Below, piece by piece: positions 41,745-54,932 of a stretch of 64,000 nt of DNA. This stretch comes from Megalopta genalis (Eukaryota > Arthropoda > Insecta > Hymenoptera > Halictidae), in the NCBI RefSeq assembly GCF_051020955.1, contig NW_027476217.1, positions 248,001-312,000 on the forward strand, in the 5' to 3' direction. A program made the translations under genes and the position numbers. Every line of letters starts with the position of its first letter. Position 1 is the stretch's first letter. The notes beneath the pieces are model-generated. The model was not told where the DNA came from, made no database searches, and saw nothing but the letters and a program-made list of their open reading frames with translations.

Positions 41745-44700
41745 TCAAAATCCATGCGATAAACTTGATTTAGCTTCAAATCAATGCGAAGTATTAGGGT
41801 GAGCTTCAAGTCCATGCAACACAAATGATTTAGCTTCAAATACTTGCGATATAAATGATATAGCTTCAAATGTAGGCGAAACAAACGAGTTAGCTTCTAA
41901 TCCATGCGAAACTCATGATTTAGCTTCAAATAAATGCGATGTAGAATGTTTACCTTCAAATCCATGCTGAACAAATGATTTAGCATCAAACACTTGGGAT
42001 ATACGTGATATAGCTTCAAATGCAGGCCTAACAAACGAGTTATCTTCTAATCCATGCGAAACTCATGATTTAGCTTCAAATCAATGCGATGTAGAAGGTT
42101 TACCTTCAAATCCATGCTTAACAAATAATTTAGCTTCAAACATTTGGGATATAAGTGATATAGCTTCAAATGCAGACGATCAAACGAGTTAGCCTCAAAA
42201 TCCATGCGATAAACTTGATTTAGCTTGAAATCAATGCGAAGTAGAAGAATGAGCTTCAAATCCAGGCAACACAAATGATTTAGCTTCAAATACTTGCGAT
42301 ATAAATGATATAGCTTCAAATGTAGGCGAAACAAACGTGTTAGCTTGTAATCCATGCGAAACTCATGATTTAGCTTCAAATCAATGCGATGTAGAAGGTT
42401 TACCTTCAAATCCATGCTTAACAAATGATTTAGCTTCAAATACTTGCGATATAAATGATATAGCTTGAAATGCAGGCGAAACAAACGTGTTAGCTTGTAA
42501 TCCATGCGAAACTCATGATTTAGCTTCAAATCAATGCGATGTAGAAGGTTTACCTTCAAATCCATGCTTAACAAATGATTTAGCTTCAAACACTTGGGAT
42601 ATACGTGATATAGCTTCAAATGCAGACGATCAAACGAGTTAGCTTCAAAATCCATGCGATAAACTTGATTTAGCTTCAAATCAATGCGAAGTAGAAGGAT
42701 GAGCTTCAAATCCATGTAACACAAATGATTTGGCTTCAAATACTTGCGATATAAATGATATAGCTTCAAATGTAGGCGAAACAAACGAGTTAGCTTCTAA
42801 TCCATGCGAAACTCATGATTTAGCTTCAAATCGATGCGATGTAGAAGGTTTACCTTCAAATCCATGCTTAACAAATAATTTAGCTTCAAACAGTTGGGTT
42901 ATAAGTGATATAGCTTCAAATGCAGAAGATCAAACGAGTTAGCCTCAAAATCCATGCGATAAACTTGATTTAGCTTCAAATCAATGCGAAGTAGAAGGGT
43001 GAGCTTCAAATCCATGCAACACAAATGATTTAGCTTCAAATACTTGCGATATAAATGATATAGCTTCTAATGTAGGCGAAACAAACGAGTTAGCTTCTAA
43101 TCCATGCGAAAGTCATGATTTAGCTTCAAATAAATGCGATGTAGAAGGTTTACCTTCAAATCCATGCTTAACAAATAATTTAGCTTCAAACACTTGGGAT
43201 ATAAGTGATATAGCTTCAAATGCAGACGATCAAACGAGTTAGCCTCAAAATCCATGCGATAAACTTGATTTAGCTTGAAATCAATGCGAAGTAGAAGGAT
43301 GAGCTTCAAATCCATGCAACACAAATGATTTAGCTTCAAATAATTGCGATATAAATGATATAGCTTCAAATGTAGGCGAAACAAACGTGTTAGCTTGTAA
43401 TCCATGCGAAACTCATGATTTAGCTTCAAATCAATGCGATGTAGAAGGTTTAACTTCAAATCCATGCTGAACAAATGATTTAGCTTCAAACACTTGGGAT
43501 ATACGTGATATAGCTTCAAATGCAGGCGAAACAAACGTGTTAGATTGTAATCCATGCGAAACTCATGATTTAGCTTCAAATCAATGCGATGTAGAAGGAT
43601 TACCTTCAAATCCATGCTTAACAAATGATTTAGCTGCAAACACTTGGGATATACGTGATATAGCTTCAAATGCAGACGATCAAACGAGTTAGCTTCAAAA
43701 TCCATGCGATAAACTTGATTTAGCTTCAAATCAATGCGAAGTAGAACGATTAGCTTAAAATCCATGCAACACAAATGATTTAGCTTCAAATACTTGCGAT
43801 ATAAATGATATAGCTTCAAATGCAGGCGAAACAAACGTGTTAGCACCTAATCCATGCGAAACTCATGATTTAGCTTCAAATCAATGCGATGTAGAAGGTT
43901 TACCTTCAAATCCATGCTTAACAAATAATTTAGCTTCAAACACTTGGGATATAAGTGACATAGCTTCAAATGCAGACAATCAAACGAGTTAGCTTCATAA
44001 TCCACGCGATAAATTTGATTTAGCTTCAAATCAATGCGAAGTAGAAGGATGAGCTTCAAATCCATGCAACACAAATGATTTTGCTTCAAATTCTAGCGAT
44101 ATAAATGATATAGATTCAAATGCAGGCAAAACAAACGTGTTAGCTTCTAATCCATGCGAAACTCATGATTTAGCTTCAAATCAATGCGATGTAGAAGGTT
44201 TACCTTCAAATCCATGCTTAACAAATGATTTAGCTTCAAATACTTGGGATATAAATGATATAGCTTCAAATGCAGAAGAAACAAACGGGTTATCTTCAAA
44301 TCTATGCCATGCACTTGATTTAGCTGAAAATCAATGCGATGTAGAAGGTTTACCTTCAAATCCATGCTTAACAAATGATTTAGATTCAAATATTTGCGAT
44401 ACAAATGATATAGCTTCAAATGCAGAAGAAACAAACGAGGTATCTTCAAATCCATGCCATGCACTTGATTTAGCTGAAAATCAATGCGATGTAGAAGGTT
44501 TAGCTTGAAATCCATGCGAAACAAATGATTTAGCATCAGATACTTGCGATATAAGTGATATAGCTTCAAATGCAGGCGAAACAAACGAGTTAGCATCTAA
44601 TCCATGCGAAACTCATGATTTAGCTTCAAATCAATGCGATGTAGAAGGTTTACCTTCAAATCCATGCTTAACAAATAATTTAGCTTCAAATACTTGGGAT

Positions 44701-47700
44701 ATAAGTGATATAGCTTGAAATGCAGACGATCAAACGAATTAGCTTCAAAATCCATACGATAAACTTGATTTAGCTTCAAATCAATGCGAAGTAGAAGGAT
44801 TAGCTTCAAATCCATGCAACACAAATGATTTAGCTTCAAATACTTGCGATATAAATGACATAGCTTCAAATGCAGGCGAAACAAACGTGTTAGCTTGTAA
44901 TCCATGCGAAACTCATGATTTAGCTTCAAATCAATGCGATGTAGAAGGTTTACCTTCAAATCCATGCTTAACAAATAATTTAGCTTCAAACATTTGTGAT
45001 ATAAGTGATATAGCTTCAAATGCAGACGATCAAACGAGTTAGCTTCAAAATCCATGCGATAGACTTGATTTAGCATCAAATCAATGCAAAGTAGAAGGAT
45101 TAGCTTCAAATCCATGCAACACAAGTGATTTAGCTTCAGACACTTGGTATATAAGTGATATAGCTTGAAATGCAGACGATCAAACGAGTTAGCTTCAAGT
45201 CCACGCGAAACAAGTGATTTAGCTTCAAACACTTGCGATATAAGTGATATAGCTTCAAATGAAGAAGAAACAAACGAGTTATCTTCAAATCCATGCCAAG
45301 CACTTAATTTAGCTGAAAATCAATGTGATGTAGAAGGTTTAGCTTCAAATCCATGCGAAACAAATGATTTAGCATCAGATACTTGCGATATAAGTGATAT
45401 AGCTTCAAATGCAGGCGAAACAAACGTGTTAGCTTGTAATCCATGCGAAACTCATGATTTAGCTTCAAATCAATGCGATGTAGAAGGTTTACCTTCAAAT
45501 CCATGCTTAACAAATGATTTAGCTTCAAACACTTGGGATATACGTGATATAGCTTCAAATGCTGACGATCAAACGAGTTAGCTTCAAAATCCATGCGATA
45601 AACTTGATTTAGCTTCAAAACAATGCGAAGTAGAAGGATGAGCTTCAAAGACATGCAACACAAATGATTTAGCTTCAAATACTTGCGATATAAATGATAT
45701 AGCTTCAAATGCAGGAGAAACAAACGAGTTAGCTTATAATCCATGCGAAACTCATGATTTAGCTTCAAATCAATGCGATGTAGAAGGTTTACCTTCAAAT
45801 CCATGCTTAACAAATAATTTAGCTTCAAACACTTGGGATATAAGTGATATGGCTTCAAATGCAGACGATCAAACGAGTTAGCTTCAAAATCCATGCGATA
45901 AACTTGATTTAGCTTCAAATCAATGCGATGTAGAAGGTTTACCTTCAAATCCATGCACAACAAATGATTTAGCTTCAAACACTTGGGATATACGTGATAG
46001 AGCTTCAAATGCAGACGATCAAACGAGTTAGCTTCAAAATCCATGCGATAAACTTGATTTAGCTTCAAATCAATGCGAAGTAGAAGGATTAGCTTCAAAT
46101 CCATGCGAAACAAATTATTTAGTTTCAGATACTTGCGGTATAAATGATACAGATTCAAATGCAGACGAAACAAACGAGTTAGCTTCATATCTATGCGAAA
46201 CACATGATTTAGTTTCAAATCAATGCGATGTAGAAGGTTTACCTTCAAATCGATGCTTAAAAAATGATTTAGCTTCAAACACTTGGGATATAAGTGATAT
46301 GGCTTCAAATGCAGACTATCAAACGAGTTAGCTTCAAAATCCATGCGATAAACTTGATTTAGCTTCAAATCAATGCGAAGTAGAAGGATTAGCTTCAAAT
46401 CCATGCAACACAAATGATTTAGCCTCAAATACTTGCGATATAAATGATATAGCTTCAAATGCAGGCGAAAGAAACGTGTTAGCTTCTGATCCATGCGAAA
46501 CTCATGATTTAGCTTCAAATCAATGCGATGTAGAAGGTTTACCTTCAAATCCATGCTTAACAAATGATTTAGCTTCAAATACTTGCGATATAAATGATAT
46601 AGCTTCAAATGCAGGCGAAACAAACGTGTTAGCTTCTAATCCATGCGAAACTCATGATTTAGCTTCAAATCAATGCGATGTAGAAGGATTAGCTTAATAT
46701 CCATCCAACACAAATGATCTAGCTGCAAATACTTGCGATATAAATGATATAGCTTCAAATGCAGGCGAAACAAACGTGTTAGCTTCTAATCCATGCGAAA
46801 CTCATGATTTAGCTTCAAATCAATGCGATGTAGAAGGTTTACCTTCAAATCCATGCTGAACAAATGATTTAGCTTCAAACACTTGGGATATACGTGATAT
46901 AGCTTCAAATGCAGGCGATCAAACGAGTTAGCTTCAAAATCCATGCGATAAACTTGATTTAGCTTCAAATCAATGCGAAGTAGAAGGATGAGCTTCAAAT
47001 CCATGTAACACAAATGATTTAGCTTCAAATACTTGCGATATAAATGATATAGCTTCAAATGCAGGCGAAACAAACGTGTTAGCTTGTAATCCATGCGAAA
47101 CTCATGATTTAGCTTCAAATCAATGCGATGTAGAAGGTTTACCTTCAAATCCATGCTTAACAAATGATTTAGCTTCAAACACTTGGGATATACGTGATAT
47201 AGCTTCAAATGCTGACGATCAAACGAGTTAGCTTCAAAATCCATGCGATAAACTTGATTTAGCTTCAAATCAATGCGAAGTAGAAGGATGATCTTCAAAG
47301 ACATGCAACACAAATGATTTAGCTTCAAATACTTGCGATATAAATGATATAGCTTCAAATGCAGGAGAAACAAACGAGTTAGCTTATAATCCATGCGAAA
47401 CTCATGATTTAGCTTCAAATCAATGCGATGTAGAAGGTTTACCTTCAAATCCATGCTTAACAAATAATTTAGCTTCAAACACTTGGGATATAAGTGATAT
47501 GGCTTCAAATGCAGACGATCAAACGAGTTAGCTTCAAAATCCATGCGATAAACTTGATTTAGCTTCAAATCAATGCGATGTAGAAGGTTTACCTTCAAAA
47601 CCATGCACAACAAATGATTTAGCTTCAAACACTTGGGATATACGTGATAGAGCTTCAAATGCAGACGATCAAACGAGTTAGCTTCAAAATCCATGCGATA

Positions 47701-49978
47701 AACTTGATTTAGCTTCAAATCAATGCGAAGTAGAAGGATTAGCTTCAAATCCATGCGAAACAAATTATTTAGTTTCAGATACTTGCGGTATAAATGATAC
47801 AGATTCAAATGCAGACGAAACAAACGAGTTAGCTTCATATCTATGCGAAACACATGATTTAGTTTCAAATCAATGCGATGTAGAAGGTTTACCTTCAAAT
47901 CCATGCTTAAAAAATGATTTAGCTTCAAACACTTGGGATATAAGTGATATGGCTTCAAATGCAGACTATCAAACGAGTTAGCTTCAAAATCCATGCGATA
48001 AACTTGATTTAGCTTCAAATCAATGCGATGTAGAAGGTTTACCTTCAACTCCATGCTTAACAAATGATTTAGCTTCAAATACTTGCGATATAAATGATAT
48101 AGCTTCAAATGCAGGCGAAAGAAACGTGTTAGCTTCTGATCCATGCGAAACTCATGATTTAGCTTCAAATCAATGCGATGTAGAAGGTTTACCTTCAAAT
48201 CCATGCTTAACAAATGATTTAGCTTCAAATACTTGCGATATAAATGATATAGCTTCAAATGCAGGCGAAACAAACGTGTTAGCTTCTAATCCATGCGAAA
48301 CTCATGATTTAGCTTCAAATCAATGCGATGTAGAAGGATTAGCTTAAAATCCATCCAACACAAATGATCTAGCTGCAAATACTTGCGATATAAATGATAT
48401 AGCTTCAAATGCAGGCGAAACAAACGTGTTAGCTTCTAATCCATGCGAAACTCATGATTTAGCTTCAAATCAATGCGATGTAGAAGGTTTACCTTCAAAT
48501 CCATGCTGAACAAATGATTTAGCTTCAAACACTTGGGATATACGTGATATAGCTTCAAATGCAGGCGATCAAACGAGTTAGCTTCAAAATCCATGCGATG
48601 AACTTGATTTAGCTTCAAATCAATGCGAAGTAGAAGGATGAGCTTCAAATCCATGTAACACAAATGATTTAGCTTCAAATACTTGCGATATAAATGATAT
48701 AGCTTCAAATGTAGGCGAAACAAACGAGTTAGCTTCTAATCCATGCGAAACTCATGATTTAGCTTCAAATCAATGCGATGTAGAATGTTTACCTTCAAAT
48801 CCATGCTTAATAAATAATTTAGCTTCAAACACTTGGGATATAAGTGATATAGCTTCAAATGCAGACGATCAAACGAGTTAGCCTCAAAATCCATGCGATA
48901 AACTTGATTTAGCTTGAAATCAATGCGAAGTAGAAGGATGAGCTTCAAATCCATGCAACACAAATGATTTAGCTTCAAATACTTGCGACATAAATGATAT
49001 AGCTTCAAATGTAGGCGAAACAAACGTGTTAGCTTGTAATCCATGCGAAACTCATGATTTAGCTTCAAATCAATGCGATGTAGAAGGTTTACCTTCAAAT
49101 CCATGCTTAACAAATGATTTAGCTTCAAACACTTGGGATATACGTGATATAGCTTCAAATGCAGGCGAAACAAACGTGTTAGCTTGTAATCCATGCGAAA
49201 CTCATGATTTAGCTTCAAATCAATGCGATGTAGAAGGTTTACCTTCAAATCCATGTTTAACAAATGATTTAGCTTCAAACACTTGGGATATACGTGATAT
49301 AGCTTCAAATGCAGACGAACAAACGAGTTAGCTTCAAAATCCATGCGATAAACTTGATTTAGCTTCAAATCAATGCGAAGTAGAAGGATTAGCTTCAAAT
49401 CCGTGGAACACAAATGATTTAGCTTCAAATACTTGCGATATAAATGATATAGCTTCAAATGCAGGCGAAACAAACGAGTTAGCTTCTAATCCATGCGAAG
49501 CTCATGATTTAGCTTCATATCAATGCGATGTAGAAGGTTTACCTTCAAATCCATGCTTAACAAATAATTTAGCTTCAAACACTTGGGATATAAGTGATAT
49601 AGCTTGAAATGCAGACGATCAAACGAGTTAGCTTCAAAATCCATGCGATAAACTTGATTTAGCTTCAAATCAATGCGAAGTAGAAGGATGAGCTTCAAAG
49701 ACATGCAACACAAATGATTTAGCTTCAAATACTTGCGATATAAATGATATAGCTTCAAATGCAGGAGAAACAAACGAGTTAGCTTATAATCCATGCGAAA
49801 CTCATGATTTAGCTTCAAATCAATGCGATGTAGAAGGTTTACCTTCAAATCCATGCTTAACAAATAATTTAGCTTCAAACACTTGGGATATAAGTGATAT
49901 GGCTTCAAATGCAGACGATCAAACGAGTTAGCTTCAAAATCCATGCGATAAACTTGATTTAGCTTCAAATCAATGCGA
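41745..49978. repeat. 8,189-bp tandem duplication, right copy
   Basis: Starts at the crossover interval 41745-41789. The sequence left of it continues as in 49.9 kb and the sequence right of it continues as in 33.6 kb. Deletion junction at 45192, 8,189 bp after its partner. The match stops at 49979, where this copy reads GCGATGTAGAAGG and the left copy reads GCGAAGTATTAGGG. Confidence 0.88.
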
Positions 49979-50803
49979 TGTAGAAGGTTTACCTTCAAAT
50001 CCATGCACAACAAATGATTTAGCTTCAAACACTTGGGATATACGTGATAGAGCTTCAAATGCAGACGATCAAACGAGTTAGCTTCAAAATCCATGCGATA
50101 AACTTGATTTAGCTTCAAATCAATGCGAAGTAGAAGGATTAGCTTCAAATCCATGCGAAACAAATTATTTAGTTTCAGATACTTGCGGTATAAATGATAC
50201 AGATTCAAATGCAGACGAAACAAACGAGTTAGCTTCATATCTATGCGAAACACATGATTTAGTTTCAAATCAATGCGATGTAGAAGGTTTACCTTCAAAT
50301 CCATGCTTAAAAAATGATTTAGCTTCGAACACTTGGGATATAAGTGATATGGCTTCAAATGCAGACTATCAAACGAGTTAGCTTCAAAATCCATGCGATA
50401 AACTTGATTTAGCTTCAAATCAATGCGATGTAGAAGGTTTACCTTCAACTCCATGCTTAACAAATGATTTAGCTTCAAATACTTGCGATATAAATGATAT
50501 AGCTTCAAATGCAGGCGAAAGAAACATGTTAGCTTCTGATCCATGCGAAACTCATGATTTAGCTTCAAATCAATGCGATGTAGAAGGTTTACCTTCAAAT
50601 CCATGCTGAACAAATGATTTAGCTTCAAACTCATGGGATATACGTGATATAGCTTCAAATGCAGACGATCAAACGAGTTAGCTTCAAAATCCATGCGATA
50701 GACTTGATTTAGCATCAAATCAATGCAAAGTAGAAGGATTAGCTTCAAATCCATGCAACACAAGTGATTTAGCTTCAGACACTTGGGATATAAGTGATAT
50801 AGC

Positions 50804-53442
50804 TTGAAATGCAGACGATCAAACGAGTTAGCTTCAAGTCCACGCGAAACAAGTGATTTAGCTTCAAACACTTGCGATATAAGTGATATAGCTTCAAATG
50901 AAGAAGAAACAAACGAGTTATCTTCAAATCCATGCCAAGCACTTAATTTAGCTGAAAATCAATGTGATGTAGAAGGTTTAGCTTCAAATCCATGCGAAAC
51001 AAATGATTTAGCATCAGATACTTGCGATATAAGCGATATAGCTTCAAATGCAGGCGAAACAAACGTGTTAGCTTGTAATCCATGCGAAACTCATGATTTA
51101 GCTTCAAATCAATGCGATGTAGAAGGTTTACCTTCAAATCCATGCTTAACAAATGATTTAGCTTCAAACACTTGGGATATACGTGATATAGCTTCAAATG
51201 CTGACGATCAAACGAGTTAGCTTCAAAATCCATGCGATAAACTTGATTTAGCTTCAAATCAATGCGAAGTAGAAGGATGAGCTTCAAAGACATGCAACAC
51301 AAATGATTTAGCTTCAAATACTTGCGATATAAATGATATAGCTTCAAATGCAGGAGAAACAAACGAGTTAGCTTATAATCCATGCGAAACTCATGATTTA
51401 GCTTCAAATCAATGCGATGTAGAAGGTGTACCTTCAAATCCATGCTTAACAAATAATTTAGCTTCAAACACTTGGGATATAAGTGATATGGCTTCAAATG
51501 CAGACGATCAAACGAGTTAGCTTCAAAATCCATGCGATAAACTTGATTTAGCTTCAAATCAATGCGATGTAGAAGGTTTACCTTCAAATCCATGCACAAC
51601 AAATGATTTAGCTTCAAACACTTGGGATATACGTGATAGAGCTTCAAATGCAGACGATCAAACGAGTTAGCTTCAAAATCCATGCGATAAACTTGATTTA
51701 GCTTCAAATCAATGCGAAGTAGAAGGATTAGCTTCAAATCCATGCGAAACAAATTATTTAGTTTCAGATACTTGCGGTATAAATGATACAGATTCAAATG
51801 GAGACGAAACAAACGAGTTAGCTTCATATCTATGCGAAACACATGATTTAGTTTCAAATCAATGCGATGTAGAAGGTTTACCTTCAAATCCATGCTTAAA
51901 AAATGATTTAGCTTCAAACACTTGGGATATAAGTGATATGGCTTCAAATGCAGACTATCAAACGAGTTAGCTTCAAAATCCATGCGATAAACTTGATTTA
52001 GCTTCAAATCAATGCGATGTAGAAGGTTTACCTTCAAATCCATGCACAACAAATGATTTAGCTTCAAACACTTGGGATATACGTGATAGAGCTTCAAATG
52101 CAGACGATCAAACGAGTTAGCTTCAAAATCCATGCGATAAACTTGATTTAGCTTCAAATCAATGCGAAGTAGAAGGATTAGCTTCAAATCCATGCGAAGC
52201 AAATTATTTAGTTTCAGATACTTGCGGTATAAATGATACAGATTCAAATGCAGACGAAACAAACGAGTTAGCTTCATATCTATGCGAAACACATGATTTA
52301 GTTTCAAATCAATGCGATGTAGAAGGTTTACCTTCAAATCCATGCACAACAAATGATTTAGCTTCAAACACTTGGGATATACGTGATAGAGCTTCAAATG
52401 CAGACGATCAAACGAGTTAGCTTCAAAATCCATGCGATAAACTTGATTTAGCTTCAAATCAATGCGAAGTAGAAGGATTAGCTTCAAATCCATGCGAAAC
52501 AAATTATTTAGTTTCAGATACTTGCGGTATAAATGATACAGATTCAAATGCAGACGAAACAAACGAGTTAGCTTCATATCTATGCGAAACACATGATTTA
52601 GTTTCAAATCAATGCGATGTAGAAGGTTTACCTTCAAATCCATGCTTAAAAAATGATTTAGCTTCAAACACTTGGGATATAAGTGATATGGCTTCAAATG
52701 CAGACTATCAAACGAGTTAGCTTCAAAATCCATGCGATAAACTTGATTTAGCTTCAAATCAATGCGATGTAGAAGGTTTACCTTCAAATCCATGCACAAC
52801 AAATGATTTAGCTTCAAACACTTGGGATATACGTGATAGAGCTTCAAATGCAGACGATCAAACGAGTTAGCTTCAAAATCCATGCGATAAACTTGATTTA
52901 GCTTCAAATCAATGCGAAGTAGAAGGATTAGCTTCAAATCCATGCGAAACAAATGATTTAGTTTCAGATACTTGCGGTATAAATGATACAGATTCAAATG
53001 CAGACGAAACAAACGAGTTAGCTTCATATCTATGCGAAACACATGATTTAGTTTCAAATCAATGCGATGTAGAAGGATTAGCTTAAAATCCATGCAACAC
53101 AAATGATTTAGCTTCAAATACTTGCGATATAAATGATATAGCTTCAAATGTAGGCGAAACAAACGTGTTAGCTTGTAATCCATGCGAAACTCATGATTTA
53201 GCTTCAAATCAATGCGATGTAGAAGGTTTCCCTTCAAATCCATGCTTAACAAATAATTTAGCTTCAAACAGTTGGGATATAAGTGATATAGCTTCAAATG
53301 CAGACGATCAAACGAGTTAGCTTCAAAATCCATGCGATAGACTTGATTTAGCATCAAATCAATGCAAAGTAGAAGGATTAGCTTCAAATCCATGCAACAC
53401 AAGTGATTTAGCTTCAGACACTTGGGATATAAGTGATATAGC
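50804..53442. repeat. 2,639-bp higher-order unit
   Basis: The stretch starting at 50804 recurs at 53443 at an offset of 2,639 bp (18 pentamers minus 61). Junctions are at 50831 and 53470. The recurrence continues to about 54104, where it is cut by a 60-bp deletion. The same starting pattern also occurs at 36976 and 45165. The interior is filled by the 450/300-bp sub-array described separately. Confidence 0.8.
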
Positions 53443-53510
53443 TTGAAATGCAGACGATCAAACGAGTTAGCTTCAAGTCCACGCGAAACAAGTGATTTAG
53501 CTTCAAACAC
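50943..53510 (-). other. Repeat-derived open frame (855 codons), not called a gene
   Basis: Same decapeptide composition as the 1,035-codon frame, covering the 450/300-bp sub-array, so 150- and 100-residue blocks recur inside it. Its N-terminal end reads through the 61-bp junction (SRGLEANSFD), which changes the minus-strand frame relative to neighbouring blocks. There are no domains outside the repeat and no sign of gene structure. Confidence 0.6.
51541..53060. repeat. Sub-array of 450-bp and 300-bp units
   Basis: The monomer containing GTGATAGAGCTTC occurs at about 51636, 52086, 52386 and 52836, giving spacings of 450, 300 and 450 bp. The 450-bp unit is three pentamers (CCATGCACAAC type, CTTGCGGTATAAATG type, CCATGCTTAAAAAATG type). 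The 300-bp version lacks the third. This is a local switch from dimeric to trimeric higher-order structure. It lies within the second-longest minus-strand open frame. Confidence 0.82.
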
Positions 53511-54111
53511 TTGCGATATAAGTGATATAGCTTCAAATGAAGAAGAAACAAACGAGTTATCTTCAAATCCATGCCAAGCACTTAATTTAGCTGAAAATCA
53601 ATGTGATGTAGAAGGTTTAGCTTCAAATCCATGCGAAACAAATGATTTAGCATCAGATACTTGCGATATAAGTGATATAGCTTCAAATGCAGGCGAAACA
53701 AACGTGTTAGCTTGTAATCCATGCGAAACTCATGATTTAGCTTCAAATCAATGCGATGTAGAAGGTTTACCTTCAAATCCATGCTTAACAAATGATTTAG
53801 CTTCAAACACTTGGGATATACGTGATATAGCTTCAAATGCTGACGATCAAACGAGTTAGCTTCAAAATCCATGCGATAAACTTGATTTAGCTTCAAATCA
53901 ATGCGAAGTAGAAGGATGAGCTTCAAAGACATGCAACACAAATGATTTAGCTTCAAATACTTGCGATATAAATGATATAGCTTCAAATGCAGGAGAAACA
54001 ACGAGTTAGCTTATAATCCATGCGAAACTCATGATTTAGCTTCAAATCAATGCGATGTAGAAGGTTTACCTTCAAATCCATGCTTAACAAATAATTTAGC
54101 TTCAAACACTT

Positions 54112-54120
54112 GGGATAAAC
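54112..54120. other. 60-bp deletion junction (B fused to D)
   Basis: The sequence TTGGGATAAACTTGATT joins the start of a B monomer directly to the middle of a D monomer. Against the usual order exactly 60 bp (two monomers) is missing. GATA is present at both ends of the missing piece, which could have aligned the ends. Only one example is seen in the window, unlike the 61-bp junction. Confidence 0.85.
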
Positions 54121-54932
54121 TTGATTTAGCTTCAAATCAATGCGAAGTAGAAGGATTAGCTTCAAATCCATGCGAAACAAATGATTTAGTTTCAGATACT
54201 TGCGGTATAAATGATACAGATTCAAATGCAGACGAAACAAACGAGTTAGCTTCATATCTATGCGAAACACATGATTTAGTTTCAAATCAATGCGATGTAG
54301 AAGGATTAGCTTAAAATCCATGCAACACAAATGATTTAGCTTCAAATACTTGCGATATAAATGATATAGCTTCAAATGTAGGCGAAACAAACGTGTTAGC
54401 TTGTAATCCATGCGAAACTCATGATTTAGCTTCAAATCAATGCGATGTAGAAGGTTTACCTTCAAATCCATGCTTAACAAATAATTTAGCTTCAAACAGT
54501 TGGGATATAAGTGATATAGCTTCAAATGCAGAAGATCAAACGAGTTAGCCTCAAAATCCATGCGATAAACTTGATTTAGCTTCAAATCAATGCGAAGTAG
54601 AAGGGTGAGCTTCAAATCCATGCAACACAAATGATTTAGATTCAAATACTTGCGATATAAATGATATAGCTTCAAATGTAGGCGAAACAAACGTGTTAGC
54701 TTGTAATCCATGCGAAACTCATGATTTAGCTTCAAATCAATGCGATGTAGAAGGTTTACCTTCAAATCCATGCTTAACAAATGATTTAGCTTCAAACACT
54801 TGGGATATACGTGATATAGCTTCAAATGCAGGCGAAACAAACGTGTTAGCTTGTAGTCCATGCGCAACTCATGATTTAGCTTCAAATCAATGCGATGTAG
54901 AAGGTTTACCTTCAAATCCATGCTTAACAAAT
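54114..54932. repeat. Segment duplicated 3,450 bp downstream
   Basis: Matches 57564-58382 at an offset of 3,450 bp, exactly 23 pentamers. Shared variants include GGATTAGCTTAAAATCC (54303, 57753), ATTTAGATTCAAATAC (54635, 58085) and TTGTAGTCCATGCGCAAC (54852, 58302). The copies part where this one has AACAAATAATTT and the other AACAAATGATTT. Confidence 0.78.

Noticed and set aside
18396..41805. Telomere-like TTAGGG
   Set aside because: Only single hexamers within a variant E monomer at homologous positions; no tandem TTAGGG, TTTAGGG or TTAGG run.
33556..49978. The 8.19-kb duplication as an assembly artefact
   Set aside because: The copies differ by scattered bases and a 200-bp patch, and the breakpoint is a clean homologous switch, which fits a real duplication. 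Read depth would be needed to exclude an artefact fully.
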